From Chlorobiota bacterium (lineage in GTDB: Bacteria > Bacteroidota > Ignavibacteria > OLB7): a DNA stretch of 64,000 nt. Where the stretch lies: NCBI GenBank assembly GCA_028287785.1, contig JAQBOZ010000024.1, forward strand, positions 124,001 through 188,000, given 5' to 3'. The position numbers and the translations under genes were made by a program. The notes below the pieces were generated by a model that made no database searches, had not been told where the DNA came from, and worked only from the letters and a program-made list of their open reading frames with translations. The stretch's first letter is position 1, and each line of letters opens with the position of its first letter. Below are positions 53,337 to 63,767 of this stretch, piece after piece.

Positions 53337-54349
53337 TTCTTTCGCGGGATGACGCGCCGGCGTTTTTCCTTGTCGTCGCGGCGACTGGCGGATCGAAAAT
53401 TTGTGCGCGGCGCGGCGTTCGTTTGCGAAAAAAATGCGTGGTCACCAGCTTATCGATTCTCATAACGTGACCTCATAATGAAAAAGGTGTTGTTCATGGA
53501 ATCGATTTCTCCGGCGCGGAATGTGCCTCTGGCGGATGGGCACATCACGTGAAGCGTTCCGGCAATGATGCCGACTGTTGTCATCGATGGGGGGGGCATT
53601 CTTCTCATCAGGATTATCACTGAATATATCGTTGACGGTTCACCGGGCGATCCTTTTTGAACGGCGATATGCTCGTAGACATATTCCGAACAATCAATGC
53701 TTGCCGACCCGGTATGTATGCGGGTTTTTTGCGTCGGGAGACAGGGGATCTCCACACCACGAACCTGTGTGGCAGGCGTATTACTCTCTCAACGGTTCCC
53801 GTTTGCCTCGGATATCCGGGTAATTACTGTGGTTGTTGAATGATTGTTCCCTGGAATGAATGAGGTTATGAGCGTGCCGGTTGCGTCGTCGAAAATCATA
53901 TCGATAACGTGCCGCCATGTTGAAACATGTGCGATCGGGCCGGCGATCTACGCGCCGGAATAATCGGATGTATGTGAATGAAGTGGTCGTTAAAACGGAT
54001 GCATGTGCCGACGATGGCCTGTCGTCCGCATTCCGGCCGTTTCAATTGCGTGAAATATTCCTGTTGTGTCGATGAATATGCGAAGCGCGATAATAGAGTG
54101 ATAATGCACAATGACGGGGATCAAGCCGAGCATCCATCGATAATAACATCAGCTCAAATGTTCAACATTTCGCGCTCAATGCTGAAGGTTGTCCGGAATT
54201 TCCATGTGGCAAAATAGGCAGAGAAGTGGGAGCGGGTACTACGTAATTATCCCGTAGCCAGACTGCGGACGAGGATCTTGACTGCCGTGGCGGGGAGCCA
54301 GGGTCGGACCGTTTTACATATTCAGGACGTGGCCGGTGATGGCGGATCG

Positions 54350-56026
54350 TTATACCGCCACCAGAAATGCCGTGAGATTATCTCCTCCCTTCAGGCCAAG
54401 CTTGCGCCGAATGCTGGTGCGGTGAGTGTCCACCGTCCGATCAGCTATGCTGAGCAGCGAGCCGATCTCCTTGTTCGAGAGATTCATCTTGAGCAGGGAA
54501 CAGATCTTCAATTCCGTGGGAGTCAGTGTCGCATATCGACCCGAGAGAGTTCCCATGAAATCGTTGTGAATGTGCCGGAACTGCTGCTCGAACATCTGCC
54601 ACGAATGGTCGGTCGTACTGTTATGTTCGATCAGACGAACAAGCGCTGTCGCGATACGCGCATCGCCTCCATACTGTGTCGTCAATTTCCTGATCTCGAG
54701 CTTGAAATGATCGATGAATTCGATATGCTTCACCAGTTGCAGTGCTGAAACCGCGAGTTCATCCGCGCTCCGCTGCATCTCCTCCCGGAGTCGCTCGTTC
54801 TTCACGCGAAGGGCTTCTCTCTCCCGCTCCGCAATTTCTATCTTCATTCGGAGTTCAACCAGCGCCACGGCGTTGAACCGTTCACGTCCTTCCTGCACAA
54901 GCCGGATTGTGGCCCACTGCTTATGATATGCCAGGGCGTTTTCGATATCGCCGCGGCTCTCATATATGCTGGAAAGGCATTCGCAGCATGTTCCTTCCTG
55001 TGCCTCCAGATGCGATGCCCGCGCCAGTGCAAGCGCCGGCTCGAGATTTTCGATCGCGCGATCGAAATCCCCAAGATGGAAATATGTTGTCCCAATTCCG
55101 CATAGCGCACAACTGCGCCAGACATCGTTGTTCTCCTCTTCGGCAAGTGCCAGCGATCCCGAGAAATATTCGATCGACGATTGATAGTCACCACGGGTGC
55201 CATAGGTTGATCCGAGATCGCCCAGTATGGCGGCGATCACCTCCCTGGCTCCCGTCTCGCGTGCGATTGCCAGCGCCTGATGGTGATAGCGAAGGGCCTG
55301 ATCGGTATCCAGCCGCAGCCTGTGCATCAGGCCGATCCCGTTCAGCCGTACTGCCCGTCCTATCGGCGGCGATAAATCACCGAGGGTCTCCAGGCTCTGA
55401 TTCATATAGTCCAGCGCCGACTCATGGTCGTGAAGCGTGGTGTAGATCGTCGCGATATTGTGGAGGATCATGCTGATGGTCATCCGATCGCCGCACGGCG
55501 TTGCAATCGCGAGCGCCTCCCGCTGCATTTCGAACCCGAGCGAATATTCTCCCAGCCGCACATGGAGCATCCCTTTATACGCACGAACTGATGCACCATA
55601 AATGGAGTTGTCAAGGCCGTCTGCCAGCGAGATCGCGTGTTGAAATAATTCCAGTGCCTGTGGGATCTCATTAAATGATGAATGCAGAAGCCCGAGATCA
55701 CGCCAGGCTTCCATCCGCGCCTGTCTCCGTTCGGGAAATCGTTCCAGTTCCCGTTTGGCGTCTTCGAGATATTGTTTTGCCGTAGCCAGATCGCCGATTG
55801 TCCTGTAGCAGTTTCCGATCCGCAGCAGGCTCACCGCCATGCCCTCTTCGTAGGCGATGCCGCCCGCCAGCGCCAGCGCCTCATCCGCCAGCGCGCGCGC
55901 CTCGGCAAGATCGAACTGGCGCACGAGCCCGCTCAGCGTGTTGAGGAGTTCAACACGTTCGCGATCCTCACATCCGTGGGAAATCTTTTCGCGGATTATC
56001 TTTATCTCTACCTGTATCTCATCCAT
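54350..56026 (-). CDS. TPR-repeat protein with C-terminal LuxR-type HTH
   Basis: The 558-residue cytoplasmic regulator has about eight TPR units in the first 370 residues (RIGNCYRTIGDLATAKQYL, LHNIATIYTTLHDHESALDYM, GIGTTYFHLGDFDRAIENL), a coiled-coil linker (about 385-430), then a spacer and a LuxR-type helix-turn-helix at the end (LTPTELKICSLLKMNLSNKEIGSLLSI, DRTVDTHRTSIRRKLGL). Such TPR-LuxR proteins are common in Bacteroidota and usually lack a receiver. AAGGTGA precedes the ATG at 56026. No partner kinase is adjacent, and the target genes are unknown. Confidence 0.9.
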   Translation of the reverse strand: MDEIQVEIKIIREKISHGCEDRERVELLNTLSGLVRQFDLAEARALADEALALAGGIAYEEGMAVSLLRIGNCYRTIGDLATAKQYLEDAKRELERFPERRQARMEAWRDLGLLHSSFNEIPQALELFQHAISLADGLDNSIYGASVRAYKGMLHVRLGEYSLGFEMQREALAIATPCGDRMTISMILHNIATIYTTLHDHESALDYMNQSLETLGDLSPPIGRAVRLNGIGLMHRLRLDTDQALRYHHQALAIARETGAREVIAAILGDLGSTYGTRGDYQSSIEYFSGSLALAEEENNDVWRSCALCGIGTTYFHLGDFDRAIENLEPALALARASHLEAQEGTCCECLSSIYESRGDIENALAYHKQWATIRLVQEGRERFNAVALVELRMKIEIAEREREALRVKNERLREEMQRSADELAVSALQLVKHIEFIDHFKLEIRKLTTQYGGDARIATALVRLIEHNSTTDHSWQMFEQQFRHIHNDFMGTLSGRYATLTPTELKICSLLKMNLSNKEIGSLLSIADRTVDTHRTSIRRKLGLKGGDNLTAFLVAV

Positions 56027-56319
56027 TGTTCACCTTCGGAATTTCAGGGTGCTGCAAAACATTGATCGATTATTGTTGCCGGCACGCGCGCAACAATAAT
56101 CAGCGACATTACGGCCGATGGCGGATTGCCGATATAGGCCTGCAAACTATTGAATTGCTTCCTTGTGCTCGGCAGGGAAGTGGATGTTGATGGATGGGAG
56201 GCGCGGGGGATCGCCTGCTGCGGCTGCGCGTTTCGGGGTTGGGCAACGGCCTCTACATGCTGGTGCCGCGTGCCGGAAGTGATCGATCGGCATTGCCGCT
56301 GATGATCCGGCGGTGATGA

Positions 56320-56970
56320 TCAGCGTCCGGTTGCCCTGATGCGCGGAACATCGTAAATCTCCCCGATCGATGACGGGTCGCCCAATGCGCGTACCATGCT
56401 CGCGGCCAGCTCCTCCCGCCGCACGCTTCGCGCGCGCCGCGCCACATCGCCGATATGTCCCGGAATGAGCGCGGCCAGCGCGAGCATCGGTTCCAGCACG
56501 ATCGGCCATTTCTGTCCTGGGCCGAGGATAAAGGATGGGCGGTAGATTGTCCAGTCCAGCCCCGCGTCGATCACGGCCCGTTCCGCCATCCCCTTGCACT
56601 GCACATAGTGGCTGTTGCCGATGGCCCCGGCGCTCAGAAGGATGATCCGCTTCACGCCCTTCGCGGTCATCGCGCCCGCCATGATCCGCGCCGACGCGAC
56701 ATCCACATCATCATAGCCGAGCCCCGTTCTCCTGGTTTCCTCGCGCCGGACGCCCACAAGATGGACCACCGCGTCGCAACCGTCGATGGCGCGGGTCACG
56801 TCATCAGCGTTGAGAGGATTCCCCGTGACGGGAGTTGCGCGCCCGTGCCGGGGGAGTTTGCGCTCCGATCCGGGGCGGCAGAGGAGATTCAGGTCATGGC
56901 CTGCTTCGAGAAGGGCGGGGACCACGCCGATGCCCGTGAATCCGGTTCCGCCGGTGACCAGTATGTTCAT
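56320..56970 (-). CDS. NAD(P)-binding Rossmann protein (NmrA/atypical SDR-like)
   Basis: The 216-residue protein begins MNILVTGGTGFTGIGVVPALLEAG, with the dinucleotide motif GGTGFTG. It also has CDAVVHLVGV, a YxxxK-type segment (HYVQCKGMAERAV) and IYRPSFILGPGQKW, all typical of the atypical short-chain dehydrogenase (NmrA-like) group. It is shorter than full epimerases (about 300 residues) and may act as a regulator or quinone-related oxidoreductase. GGAT lies upstream of the ATG. It is a single gene between non-coding gaps of about 280-290 bp. Confidence 0.85.
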   Translation of the reverse strand: MNILVTGGTGFTGIGVVPALLEAGHDLNLLCRPGSERKLPRHGRATPVTGNPLNADDVTRAIDGCDAVVHLVGVRREETRRTGLGYDDVDVASARIMAGAMTAKGVKRIILLSAGAIGNSHYVQCKGMAERAVIDAGLDWTIYRPSFILGPGQKWPIVLEPMLALAALIPGHIGDVARRARSVRREELAASMVRALGDPSSIGEIYDVPRIRATGR

Positions 56971-57252
56971 GATGATATCCAGCTAACCATTTCTGAATTT
57001 CCACGTTCTTCGCTCACGGGAGCGATGCTCGGGCGAAAGTGCCGGGAATTGTTGCCGAATCGGGGCTTTCTCTTGATGGAGACCCAACTTCTTCGTAACA
57101 TGTTCCTGGCCGCTCGCTCGGCCAATTCCCCCAGGAATGTTTTCAGCGAGCTTCTGTCGCTCATCGCAGGGATCGGTGTTTCACCGCTTCCACTTCGACG
57201 CGGGGGATTCTTGCTCATCGGTTATCGATAACGCATCAATATGGGGGAAGTG

Positions 57253-58317
57253 ATGAGATCAGCACGCACTGTCATCCTGCTCGCGACGTTCATCGCGCTT
57301 GCAGCGATCATCCCCGCCGGCCTCCGCGCCCAGTCCCAGGTTCAGGTCACCCTCTTCCAGCCTCCTCCAAATCAGTTGAAGGTCGCCGATTTCTGGCGCA
57401 TCCGTCTGGTCAACAACACCCAGGCTCCCATCACGATCTGTCTGTTCGGACGGCTTCGCGAGACGAACCTGGACAAGATACTGGTGGAGGCCACGACCAC
57501 CCGGTTTGTCCTCCCTCCCGGAACGCATATGGTTACCGGCTCGGAGATCCAGCCGATCGACGCTCACTACTTCGACAACAAGTATAAAGATGTTTTCATA
57601 AGGACCGGAAGCGCTCCCACCGGATCGTACGAGATCTGCGTGGAGGTGCGTCGTGACTGCAACGAGAGCGATGTGATCGGCCGGGACTGCAAGAACGCCG
57701 AGGTGCAGCAGGCCACGCCGCCGGTGCTGATCTCGCCGCCCGATGAATCGATCGTGGAGGAGAAGCTGCCGGTGTTCAGCTGGATGCCGCCGTCGCCGCT
57801 GAAGCGCGGGCAGCAGATCCGCTACGAGCTGAAGGTGGTGGAGATGGTGGGCCGCCAGACCCCGTTCGATGCGATGCAGTCCAACCCGGCGTGGTTCGAT
57901 CGCCGCCCCATCACGACAACCGTCTTTCAGTTCCCGATCAGCTCGCGCCTCTTCACGACGGGGCGAAACTACGCGTGGAAGGTGATCGCGACCGATGGCG
58001 ATTTTCCGCTCGGCGAGAGCGAGATATGGTGGTTTACCTATAAGCCCCGGAAGCTGGATGCCGATGGCGGAACCGATTTCGACCCATTGTCCGGCGGGTT
58101 GAAAAATCGCGTCGCTATCGACTCGGTATTTCGCAATAAGAAGATCCTGACCCCCACAATGCTGAAGACATTCGATCGCGGCGTGTCGATCGTCGGCCTG
58201 ACGGAGACGGGGGATGTAATCGTGCGCGGGAATATCGATGTCCTCATCAACGGCCTGAAGCCGACGATTCCCCCGGCGATTCTGAAGGAGCTGCTCCACT
58301 CGTGCGATGGACAGTAG
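57253..58317 (+). CDS. Exported protein with FnIII-like domain, function unknown
   Basis: The 354-residue protein has a signal peptide (MRSARTVILLATFIALAAIIPAG, cleavage near LRAQ). The N-terminal beta domain (VQVTLFQPPPNQLKVADFWRIRLVNNTQ) is followed by an FnIII-like domain with the common lead PPVLISPPDESIVEEKLPVFSWMPPS and YAWKVIATDG. A short C-terminal part (VDVLINGLKP-like, IPPAILKELL) follows. The ATG at 57253 is preferred since GGGGG lies 5 nt upstream. An ATG at 57241 has no site. I do not recognise a specific family. It precedes the giant Tat protein but is separated from it by a palindromic repeat. Confidence 0.75.
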   Translation: MRSARTVILLATFIALAAIIPAGLRAQSQVQVTLFQPPPNQLKVADFWRIRLVNNTQAPITICLFGRLRETNLDKILVEATTTRFVLPPGTHMVTGSEIQPIDAHYFDNKYKDVFIRTGSAPTGSYEICVEVRRDCNESDVIGRDCKNAEVQQATPPVLISPPDESIVEEKLPVFSWMPPSPLKRGQQIRYELKVVEMVGRQTPFDAMQSNPAWFDRRPITTTVFQFPISSRLFTTGRNYAWKVIATDGDFPLGESEIWWFTYKPRKLDADGGTDFDPLSGGLKNRVAIDSVFRNKKILTPTMLKTFDRGVSIVGLTETGDVIVRGNIDVLINGLKPTIPPAILKELLHSCDGQ

Positions 58318-58401
58318 CAGGTGGTTGAATAAAGACATCCGTGCATGGGATTATATCCCTGCACAGGCTATTGGGCCGGATATCAGGCTTGCCTTCTTTC
58401 C

Positions 58402-58450
58402 TGAAGCCCCGGAGGGGCGCAATACCCGGCGCGCGGGGCATCGCCCCGCG
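58402..58450 (+). repeat. Five-copy palindromic repeat, copy 5 (forward)
   Basis: This is a complete copy in the same orientation as 36005: GCCCCGGAGGGGCGCAAT, a short spacer, then GCGGGGCATCGCCCCGC. It lies between two plus-strand genes. Confidence 0.85.
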
Positions 58451-58512
58451 CAGCAGATGTAGCTGGAGACGGATCGAATCGAACTTATCTCTACTAGCAG
58501 ACGGAAATTACC

Positions 58513-61500
58513 ATGCGACCACTGCGATTGAACATCGCCGCGTTACGAGCGGAGCGTCCACTACGGTTGCGCAGGTCGGGAGGATTGCTGGATGACGTCG
58601 CCGCGAACGCGGAGGGGCTCCGGCTTTCACGCCGCCAGTTGCTTGGCCTGTCGGTCAGCGCCGGCGCGGCCCTCTCGATCAGAACGCCAGCCGCGAAAGC
58701 CGTGGCGCCCACGATGCTGGGGGAGTTCGACATCACCGGCGACCGGAAACGCGTTGCATTCCGTCTCGGCGGAAAGGAGCGCTGGGTGATCGACACGGCG
58801 CGGTTCGGCGGCTCGCCGTCGATCGCGGTGGAGCGTGAGGGGGGGCATATCCGCGTGGAGATGTCCGGCGCGCTCTATCCCGGAACCCATCTCCCGGCCG
58901 ATTTCTCCTGCGAGATCCATCCCGGTCTGCTCGGCCGGAAGATGAAGCTCGATCTGGCACTCGGCGGGTTCTCCGCCACGCTGCCGCTGGAACGCTGGCT
59001 GGCCGGAGCCGTTCCCGCGCGCTCCGCCATCAGGACCGATCTGCATCTCTGCGAGTTCCGGCCCGGCTCCGGCATATCGCTGCATGGCCCCGCCTCCGCT
59101 GAATTCTTTCCCGACTGGACTCTCCGCCTTGCCGGCTCCGACGTTGCGCGCCTGAACGGTCAGGGACGGGATGTCCGCTCCGATGCCGCCAGCATATCGC
59201 TGGCCGATCCCAAAAGCGAAAGCCTTCTCGACCGGCGCATGCCGCTGCGGTCGTTGATCGTCATGGAGCGGCGGGATAAGATCTGGGAGATGGAGCATGC
59301 CACCGCCGCGGGTGATCCCTGGCGCGTGCTGTTCGATGGCGCCGCGTTCGATCTGCTTCACGTGGAGACGGGGGAGGGGCGCAACGGCGCGCGGGCCAGC
59401 GCGTTGATGGCCGAGGGGAACGGTGATGCCGCCGGGGTGATGGTTCGCCCCCACGGATCGCTGATCGGTGGGAACGGCGATCACTTCTCGCTTCCGCTGC
59501 GCCGGCCGCGCTACGCCCTGATGTTCGATGGCGATGAGGAACGGAGCGCCCTGGTGGCCCGTTACAGCGCCGATCCGGTCTGGCTGCATACATCCAACGG
59601 CAGCGTGCTGGTGGGGGATGACGGTTCAGGCGCCAGGTTCGAGATAGAGCACGCCGGAAGCACGGCGCAGCGCGTGGATTGCGCGCCCGCGCTGCTGAGC
59701 ACCTACGGGCCGCCGATGGGCGAAGGGGTGATCTCGCAGCCGGTCGCCGCCGATCCGGGTCGTCGTATGACGTTCCTCACGCGGGGAATGGAGCCGGCCG
59801 TGCGCGATGCCACCGATTACGTTCATTTCCATCCGGGAGACGGGGACGGCCCGGCAAAGATGGTGGTGGGAAATATGCGGGTCTCGATGATCCGCCCGCA
59901 GGATCTTCTCGTCCTTGAGTTCGAGTTCATCAACCTTTCGCTCTCCACCGGCATCGGGGGGCTGGAAAAAGGGAGGCCGGATGGCTCACCGACCGAAAGG
60001 ATCGGCAGGGTTTCCAGCCATCTGGCGCGCGGAAGCGGCGCCGCCTACATCGTGGCGCATTTCCAGCCGCAGAACGTCGCGGAGGAGGCCTTCTTCGAGG
60101 TTGACGATACCGCGCATATCCCGGTGAAGATTCCACCCAACAAGGGGGGGACGGTTCATACTCCTCCCGACCCGGATGCCGTAACCGGGGAGGAGACGCC
60201 GAAGCGGCCGCCGGTGCAGTCGCGGTTTGCGGGGAAAAGCCGTCTGGTCTTCAAGGTGCCGGCCGGGACCACATCGATCCCGTATTCGCTTGAGGCCATT
60301 CTCGCGAAGCTCGGGGAATACGACATGAGCGTCGTCCCCGCCGCGCTTCCGCCGAAGACGATCAACTGGGGGCTGGTTGCGGTCGATACGGGGCTGATCA
60401 AGATCGATGTCAGCACGATCTTCCAGTTGAATGCCGAACCGGGGAAGGGAGTCTACAAGAGCGGAACGCTCGGCGGGGTCAACATCCCGCATTCCCCGGC
60501 CATCACCACCAAGAGCCTTACGATCAAGCCGGGGGGGCTGAAGAGGCTTCAGGGGGATGCGACGGTGGCGGAGAAGTACATCTACGAGAAGCACACGCAG
60601 CAGTTGACCCAGAACTCCGGGCTCTCGAAATATGTGGTGGATGAGAAGGAGATCAACGCCAGACTCGCCGGGCTGTATGTCGTCGCGACAAGGCCCGATC
60701 TGAAGAACCCCGCTCCCAACGAGACCGCGATCGAATCGCCGTACCGGCTGATCATCTCGCCGCACGTCCTCTCCGCCTGGGCGCACTCCGCCAAGCCTGT
60801 CGTCTCGCCGATGACCGGGCGTTCGGAGCTGTGGCATACGCGGCTGGCGGTGCGGGGAGCGAAGGGGGCTGTCGATGAAACCGATGCCACCTCCGCATTG
60901 CGGACGATCCGCGCGGTCTGGGCACGGCCGTGGGTTGGCGGGGTCACCACGAGCGGCCTGGATACCACCGGGGCGTTCGATCCGGCCGATCCGCAGCACT
61001 GGCCGCTGCATGCCAATGTGCCGTTCAGGATGTCGCTGGACGGGTTCGACCGGCACAACATCGTCCATCTCTCCGCGAATTTCCATCTCCATATCCTGCG
61101 GGATGACTACGAGCCGACGCCGATCAAGGTGGAGCGGCTGATGTTGACATCGCTTGGCGCGTGGATGGACACGCGGGGCGCCTGGGACAAGCTCCCGCTG
61201 GGGCTTTCGGTGGAGGAGTGGCGGCATCGCGGGACGATGGGACGCGACAATTACGTCCGCGTGGTCTACGCCGGGTTTCTCTTTCCGTTCGGGCACAGGG
61301 CATCGCTGATCAAGGTGACGGAGCGGAAGTTCCAGCCGCATCCCGATAATTCATCGGTGAAGGTCGCGTATCTGCGGCAGCGGATGTTTATCGTGGTGCG
61401 GGAGCCGGAGAAGCTCTTCGGCGGCTCCGGCGTGAAGGAGAACGGCGAATCGTTCGATCTTCAGATGCCGTTTAAGCGGGTACAGATCACCACGCTCGTC

Positions 61501-63708
61501 ACGCCGAACCTGGACCCGCCGGAGAACAGCGACTTCCCGGACGCGATGTTGCAGTCGTCGTTCTGGCCCCGTGTCGGGAACAAGGATTTCCAGTTCCATC
61601 TGGTGCTGGAGGATCTGAACGGGCAGACATCGGAGATCACGATGCCGCTTCAGTTCATCGGCAAGGAGATGACCGATCAGGATTCCAACGTCACGATGCT
61701 GAAGATCGCCAGGCAGTTCAACGGCGATCCCGGCGCGGTGTTGCCGGCGTATCCGGTGGAGCGACGGGAGCGGCCGTTCAACGGGCAGAAGGTGGCCTTT
61801 GCCGCAAGCAAGAAGCTGGGCGATACCGTGTACGAGGTGGATACCATCACCTTCAACGCCCGCGTCCCGTCCGATCCCACGGTCTACTCCAACCTCTCCT
61901 ACATGGCCCCGCGCTTCTATCCGGTCGTCCGGAAATCGAAGCTGCTGATCCCCGCCATCAAGCATCTTGTGGGGAACGACGGCAAGGGGAATGTGGAATA
62001 TCACACCGAATATCTGAAGAGCGGGTTCGACGGCGCGAACGTCGGCGAGGTCTTTCTGAAGATGGTGAGCGGTGGGATCGATCTGAGCTTCGACAAGAAG
62101 GGGGACCGCTCCGGCGGCCTTGTCAAGCCGAACATGTCGATCTCCGGCCTGTCGCGCAAGCTGGGCCCCGTGGCCGGATCGGTCGATAATATGACCGTCG
62201 GCAATTTCGACCCGGCCGATTTCTTCGCCGGGTTGAACGCGAAGCTCTTCGGCTGCATCGATCTCTTCTCCATCATCCAGTCGCTCGGCGCCGACAAGCT
62301 GGACCTGATGCCGAAGTTCGTGACCGAGGCGTTGAACACCGTGGAGGCGTTCATGAAGGATGTGGAGGCGTTCAAGGGGACGCTGGAGGCACTTCCCGGC
62401 GCGCTTTCATCGGCGGCGAACACGCTGAAGGGGGATATCGACGGCATCATCGGCCATATCACATCGTTCAATCCCGGCGCTCTTCCCGGCGACCTGACCA
62501 CGTTTGTCGGGCATCTTCAGAGCATGGCGACGAACATCCCGAAGACGCCGGGGATCGACGCGGCGCTCAAGAACGAGGCGCTTGCGCGGCTGGCGCAGTT
62601 CAAGAACACGCTGGCGGACGTGGCGGATTTCGTGCAGAAGATCAAGAGCTTCGCCGATGCGATCGAGATGGCGAAGGAGATGAAGGTGAAGTTCGAGTGG
62701 CGCCCGCTGATCAAGGAGTGGGGGTTTGTGGCGGGGAAGCCGCTCTTCATCCCGAACCGCGCCGATGGGTTTGTGATAGCGGCGGAAGTGCGGGCGAAGA
62801 CCGAGGGGAACAGCGTTCCATCGTTCCAGATCATCTGCTCGCTGGAGGATTTCATCATCGATCTGATAGCGCCGCTCAGCTTTATGCGGCTTCACTTCGA
62901 GAAGCTCCAGTTCTTCGCCAGCTCCGGCAAGAAGGCCGATGTGAACGTGATTCTGAGCGATATCGAGTTTGTTGGGCCGCTGAGTTTCGTGGAGACGTTG
63001 AAGAAGCTGATACCGCTGGACGGCTTCAGCGATCCACCGGCGCTGAGCATCACCGAGAACGGCATCGACGCCAGCTTCTCGCTCTCGCTGCCGAACATCG
63101 CGGTGGGGATGTTCAGCCTTCAGAACATGAGCCTCGGGGCCGGGTTCACCATCCCCTTCATCGGCGATCCGCTCAGCGTCCGCTTCAACTTCTGCACCCG
63201 CGATGAGCCGTTCCTGCTTACGGTATCGCTCTTCGGCGGCGGCGGGTTCTTCGGCGTGGTCCTTACACCGGCGGGAATTCACATCCTGGAGGCGTCGTTC
63301 GAGTTCGGCGCGAGCATCTCGATCGATTTCGGCGTGGCGAGCGGCGGCGTCCATGTGATGGCCGGCATCTACTTCAAGATGGTGAAGGAGGGGGGGAACG
63401 ACAACTGCTCGCTGACCGGGTTCTTCAACCTTGGTGGCGAGGTGGATGTGCTGGGGTTGATCTCCGCGTCGCTGGAACTGGAGCTGAGCCTGACGTACGA
63501 GTTCAGCTCCGGCAAATGCGTGGGGAAGGCGGTGCTGACGATCGAGGTGCATGTCCTCTTCTTCAGCGTGAGCGTGGATATCGAATGCGAGCGGAAGTTC
63601 TCCGGATCGAAGGGGGACCCATCGTTCGAACAGTTGATGGGCCCGTACACCGATGCGGGCGGGACAAGCGTGGAACCGTGGCTGGAGTACTGCCACGCGT
63701 TCGCGTAG
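58513..63708 (+). CDS. Giant Tat-exported beta-rich protein of unknown function
   Basis: The 1731-residue protein has a long N-region and then a twin-arginine signal: R40-R41 in LSRRQLLGLSVSAGAALS, with a likely cleavage after AKA at 63. Residues 65-1240 are beta-rich with no family I recognise. Residues 1244-1392 are helical and coiled-coil-like (KDVEAFKGTLEALPGALSSA, ARLAQFKNTLADVADFVQKI). The last 330 residues return to beta with Gly-rich amphipathic strands (LFGGGGFFGVVLTPAGIHILEASFEFG), which could be a membrane-inserting or barrel-like part. Tat export implies folding in the cytoplasm first, perhaps with a cofactor. The next gene starts 59 bp downstream and is probably a partner. Confidence 0.78.
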   Translation: MRPLRLNIAALRAERPLRLRRSGGLLDDVAANAEGLRLSRRQLLGLSVSAGAALSIRTPAAKAVAPTMLGEFDITGDRKRVAFRLGGKERWVIDTARFGGSPSIAVEREGGHIRVEMSGALYPGTHLPADFSCEIHPGLLGRKMKLDLALGGFSATLPLERWLAGAVPARSAIRTDLHLCEFRPGSGISLHGPASAEFFPDWTLRLAGSDVARLNGQGRDVRSDAASISLADPKSESLLDRRMPLRSLIVMERRDKIWEMEHATAAGDPWRVLFDGAAFDLLHVETGEGRNGARASALMAEGNGDAAGVMVRPHGSLIGGNGDHFSLPLRRPRYALMFDGDEERSALVARYSADPVWLHTSNGSVLVGDDGSGARFEIEHAGSTAQRVDCAPALLSTYGPPMGEGVISQPVAADPGRRMTFLTRGMEPAVRDATDYVHFHPGDGDGPAKMVVGNMRVSMIRPQDLLVLEFEFINLSLSTGIGGLEKGRPDGSPTERIGRVSSHLARGSGAAYIVAHFQPQNVAEEAFFEVDDTAHIPVKIPPNKGGTVHTPPDPDAVTGEETPKRPPVQSRFAGKSRLVFKVPAGTTSIPYSLEAILAKLGEYDMSVVPAALPPKTINWGLVAVDTGLIKIDVSTIFQLNAEPGKGVYKSGTLGGVNIPHSPAITTKSLTIKPGGLKRLQGDATVAEKYIYEKHTQQLTQNSGLSKYVVDEKEINARLAGLYVVATRPDLKNPAPNETAIESPYRLIISPHVLSAWAHSAKPVVSPMTGRSELWHTRLAVRGAKGAVDETDATSALRTIRAVWARPWVGGVTTSGLDTTGAFDPADPQHWPLHANVPFRMSLDGFDRHNIVHLSANFHLHILRDDYEPTPIKVERLMLTSLGAWMDTRGAWDKLPLGLSVEEWRHRGTMGRDNYVRVVYAGFLFPFGHRASLIKVTERKFQPHPDNSSVKVAYLRQRMFIVVREPEKLFGGSGVKENGESFDLQMPFKRVQITTLVTPNLDPPENSDFPDAMLQSSFWPRVGNKDFQFHLVLEDLNGQTSEITMPLQFIGKEMTDQDSNVTMLKIARQFNGDPGAVLPAYPVERRERPFNGQKVAFAASKKLGDTVYEVDTITFNARVPSDPTVYSNLSYMAPRFYPVVRKSKLLIPAIKHLVGNDGKGNVEYHTEYLKSGFDGANVGEVFLKMVSGGIDLSFDKKGDRSGGLVKPNMSISGLSRKLGPVAGSVDNMTVGNFDPADFFAGLNAKLFGCIDLFSIIQSLGADKLDLMPKFVTEALNTVEAFMKDVEAFKGTLEALPGALSSAANTLKGDIDGIIGHITSFNPGALPGDLTTFVGHLQSMATNIPKTPGIDAALKNEALARLAQFKNTLADVADFVQKIKSFADAIEMAKEMKVKFEWRPLIKEWGFVAGKPLFIPNRADGFVIAAEVRAKTEGNSVPSFQIICSLEDFIIDLIAPLSFMRLHFEKLQFFASSGKKADVNVILSDIEFVGPLSFVETLKKLIPLDGFSDPPALSITENGIDASFSLSLPNIAVGMFSLQNMSLGAGFTIPFIGDPLSVRFNFCTRDEPFLLTVSLFGGGGFFGVVLTPAGIHILEASFEFGASISIDFGVASGGVHVMAGIYFKMVKEGGNDNCSLTGFFNLGGEVDVLGLISASLELELSLTYEFSSGKCVGKAVLTIEVHVLFFSVSVDIECERKFSGSKGDPSFEQLMGPYTDAGGTSVEPWLEYCHAFA

Positions 63709-63767
63709 GGGATGGATGGAATACCGGTAGTCGACAACAGCAGATCAGGATTATCAGGAACGATGTC

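Larger units (their letters stand above)
52312..54349. other. Gene-poor 2-kb region
   Basis: No reading frame here has convincing protein character. It contains a cluster of GCTCC/GGAGC palindromes (52817-52945), a tight hairpin in T-rich flanks (53321-53336), and from about 53450 an AT-richer stretch unlike the neighbouring genes. It may be decayed sequence or hold small RNAs. Confidence 0.5.

Noticed and set aside
53450-53755. 101-codon minus-strand frame
   Set aside because: Its composition and codon use are unlike neighbouring genes, and there is no signal, motif or ribosome-binding site.
56967-57218. 83-codon minus-strand frame before the NAD(P)-binding gene
   Set aside because: It overlaps that gene's start and leader, is basic and Ser-rich, and shows no conserved feature.
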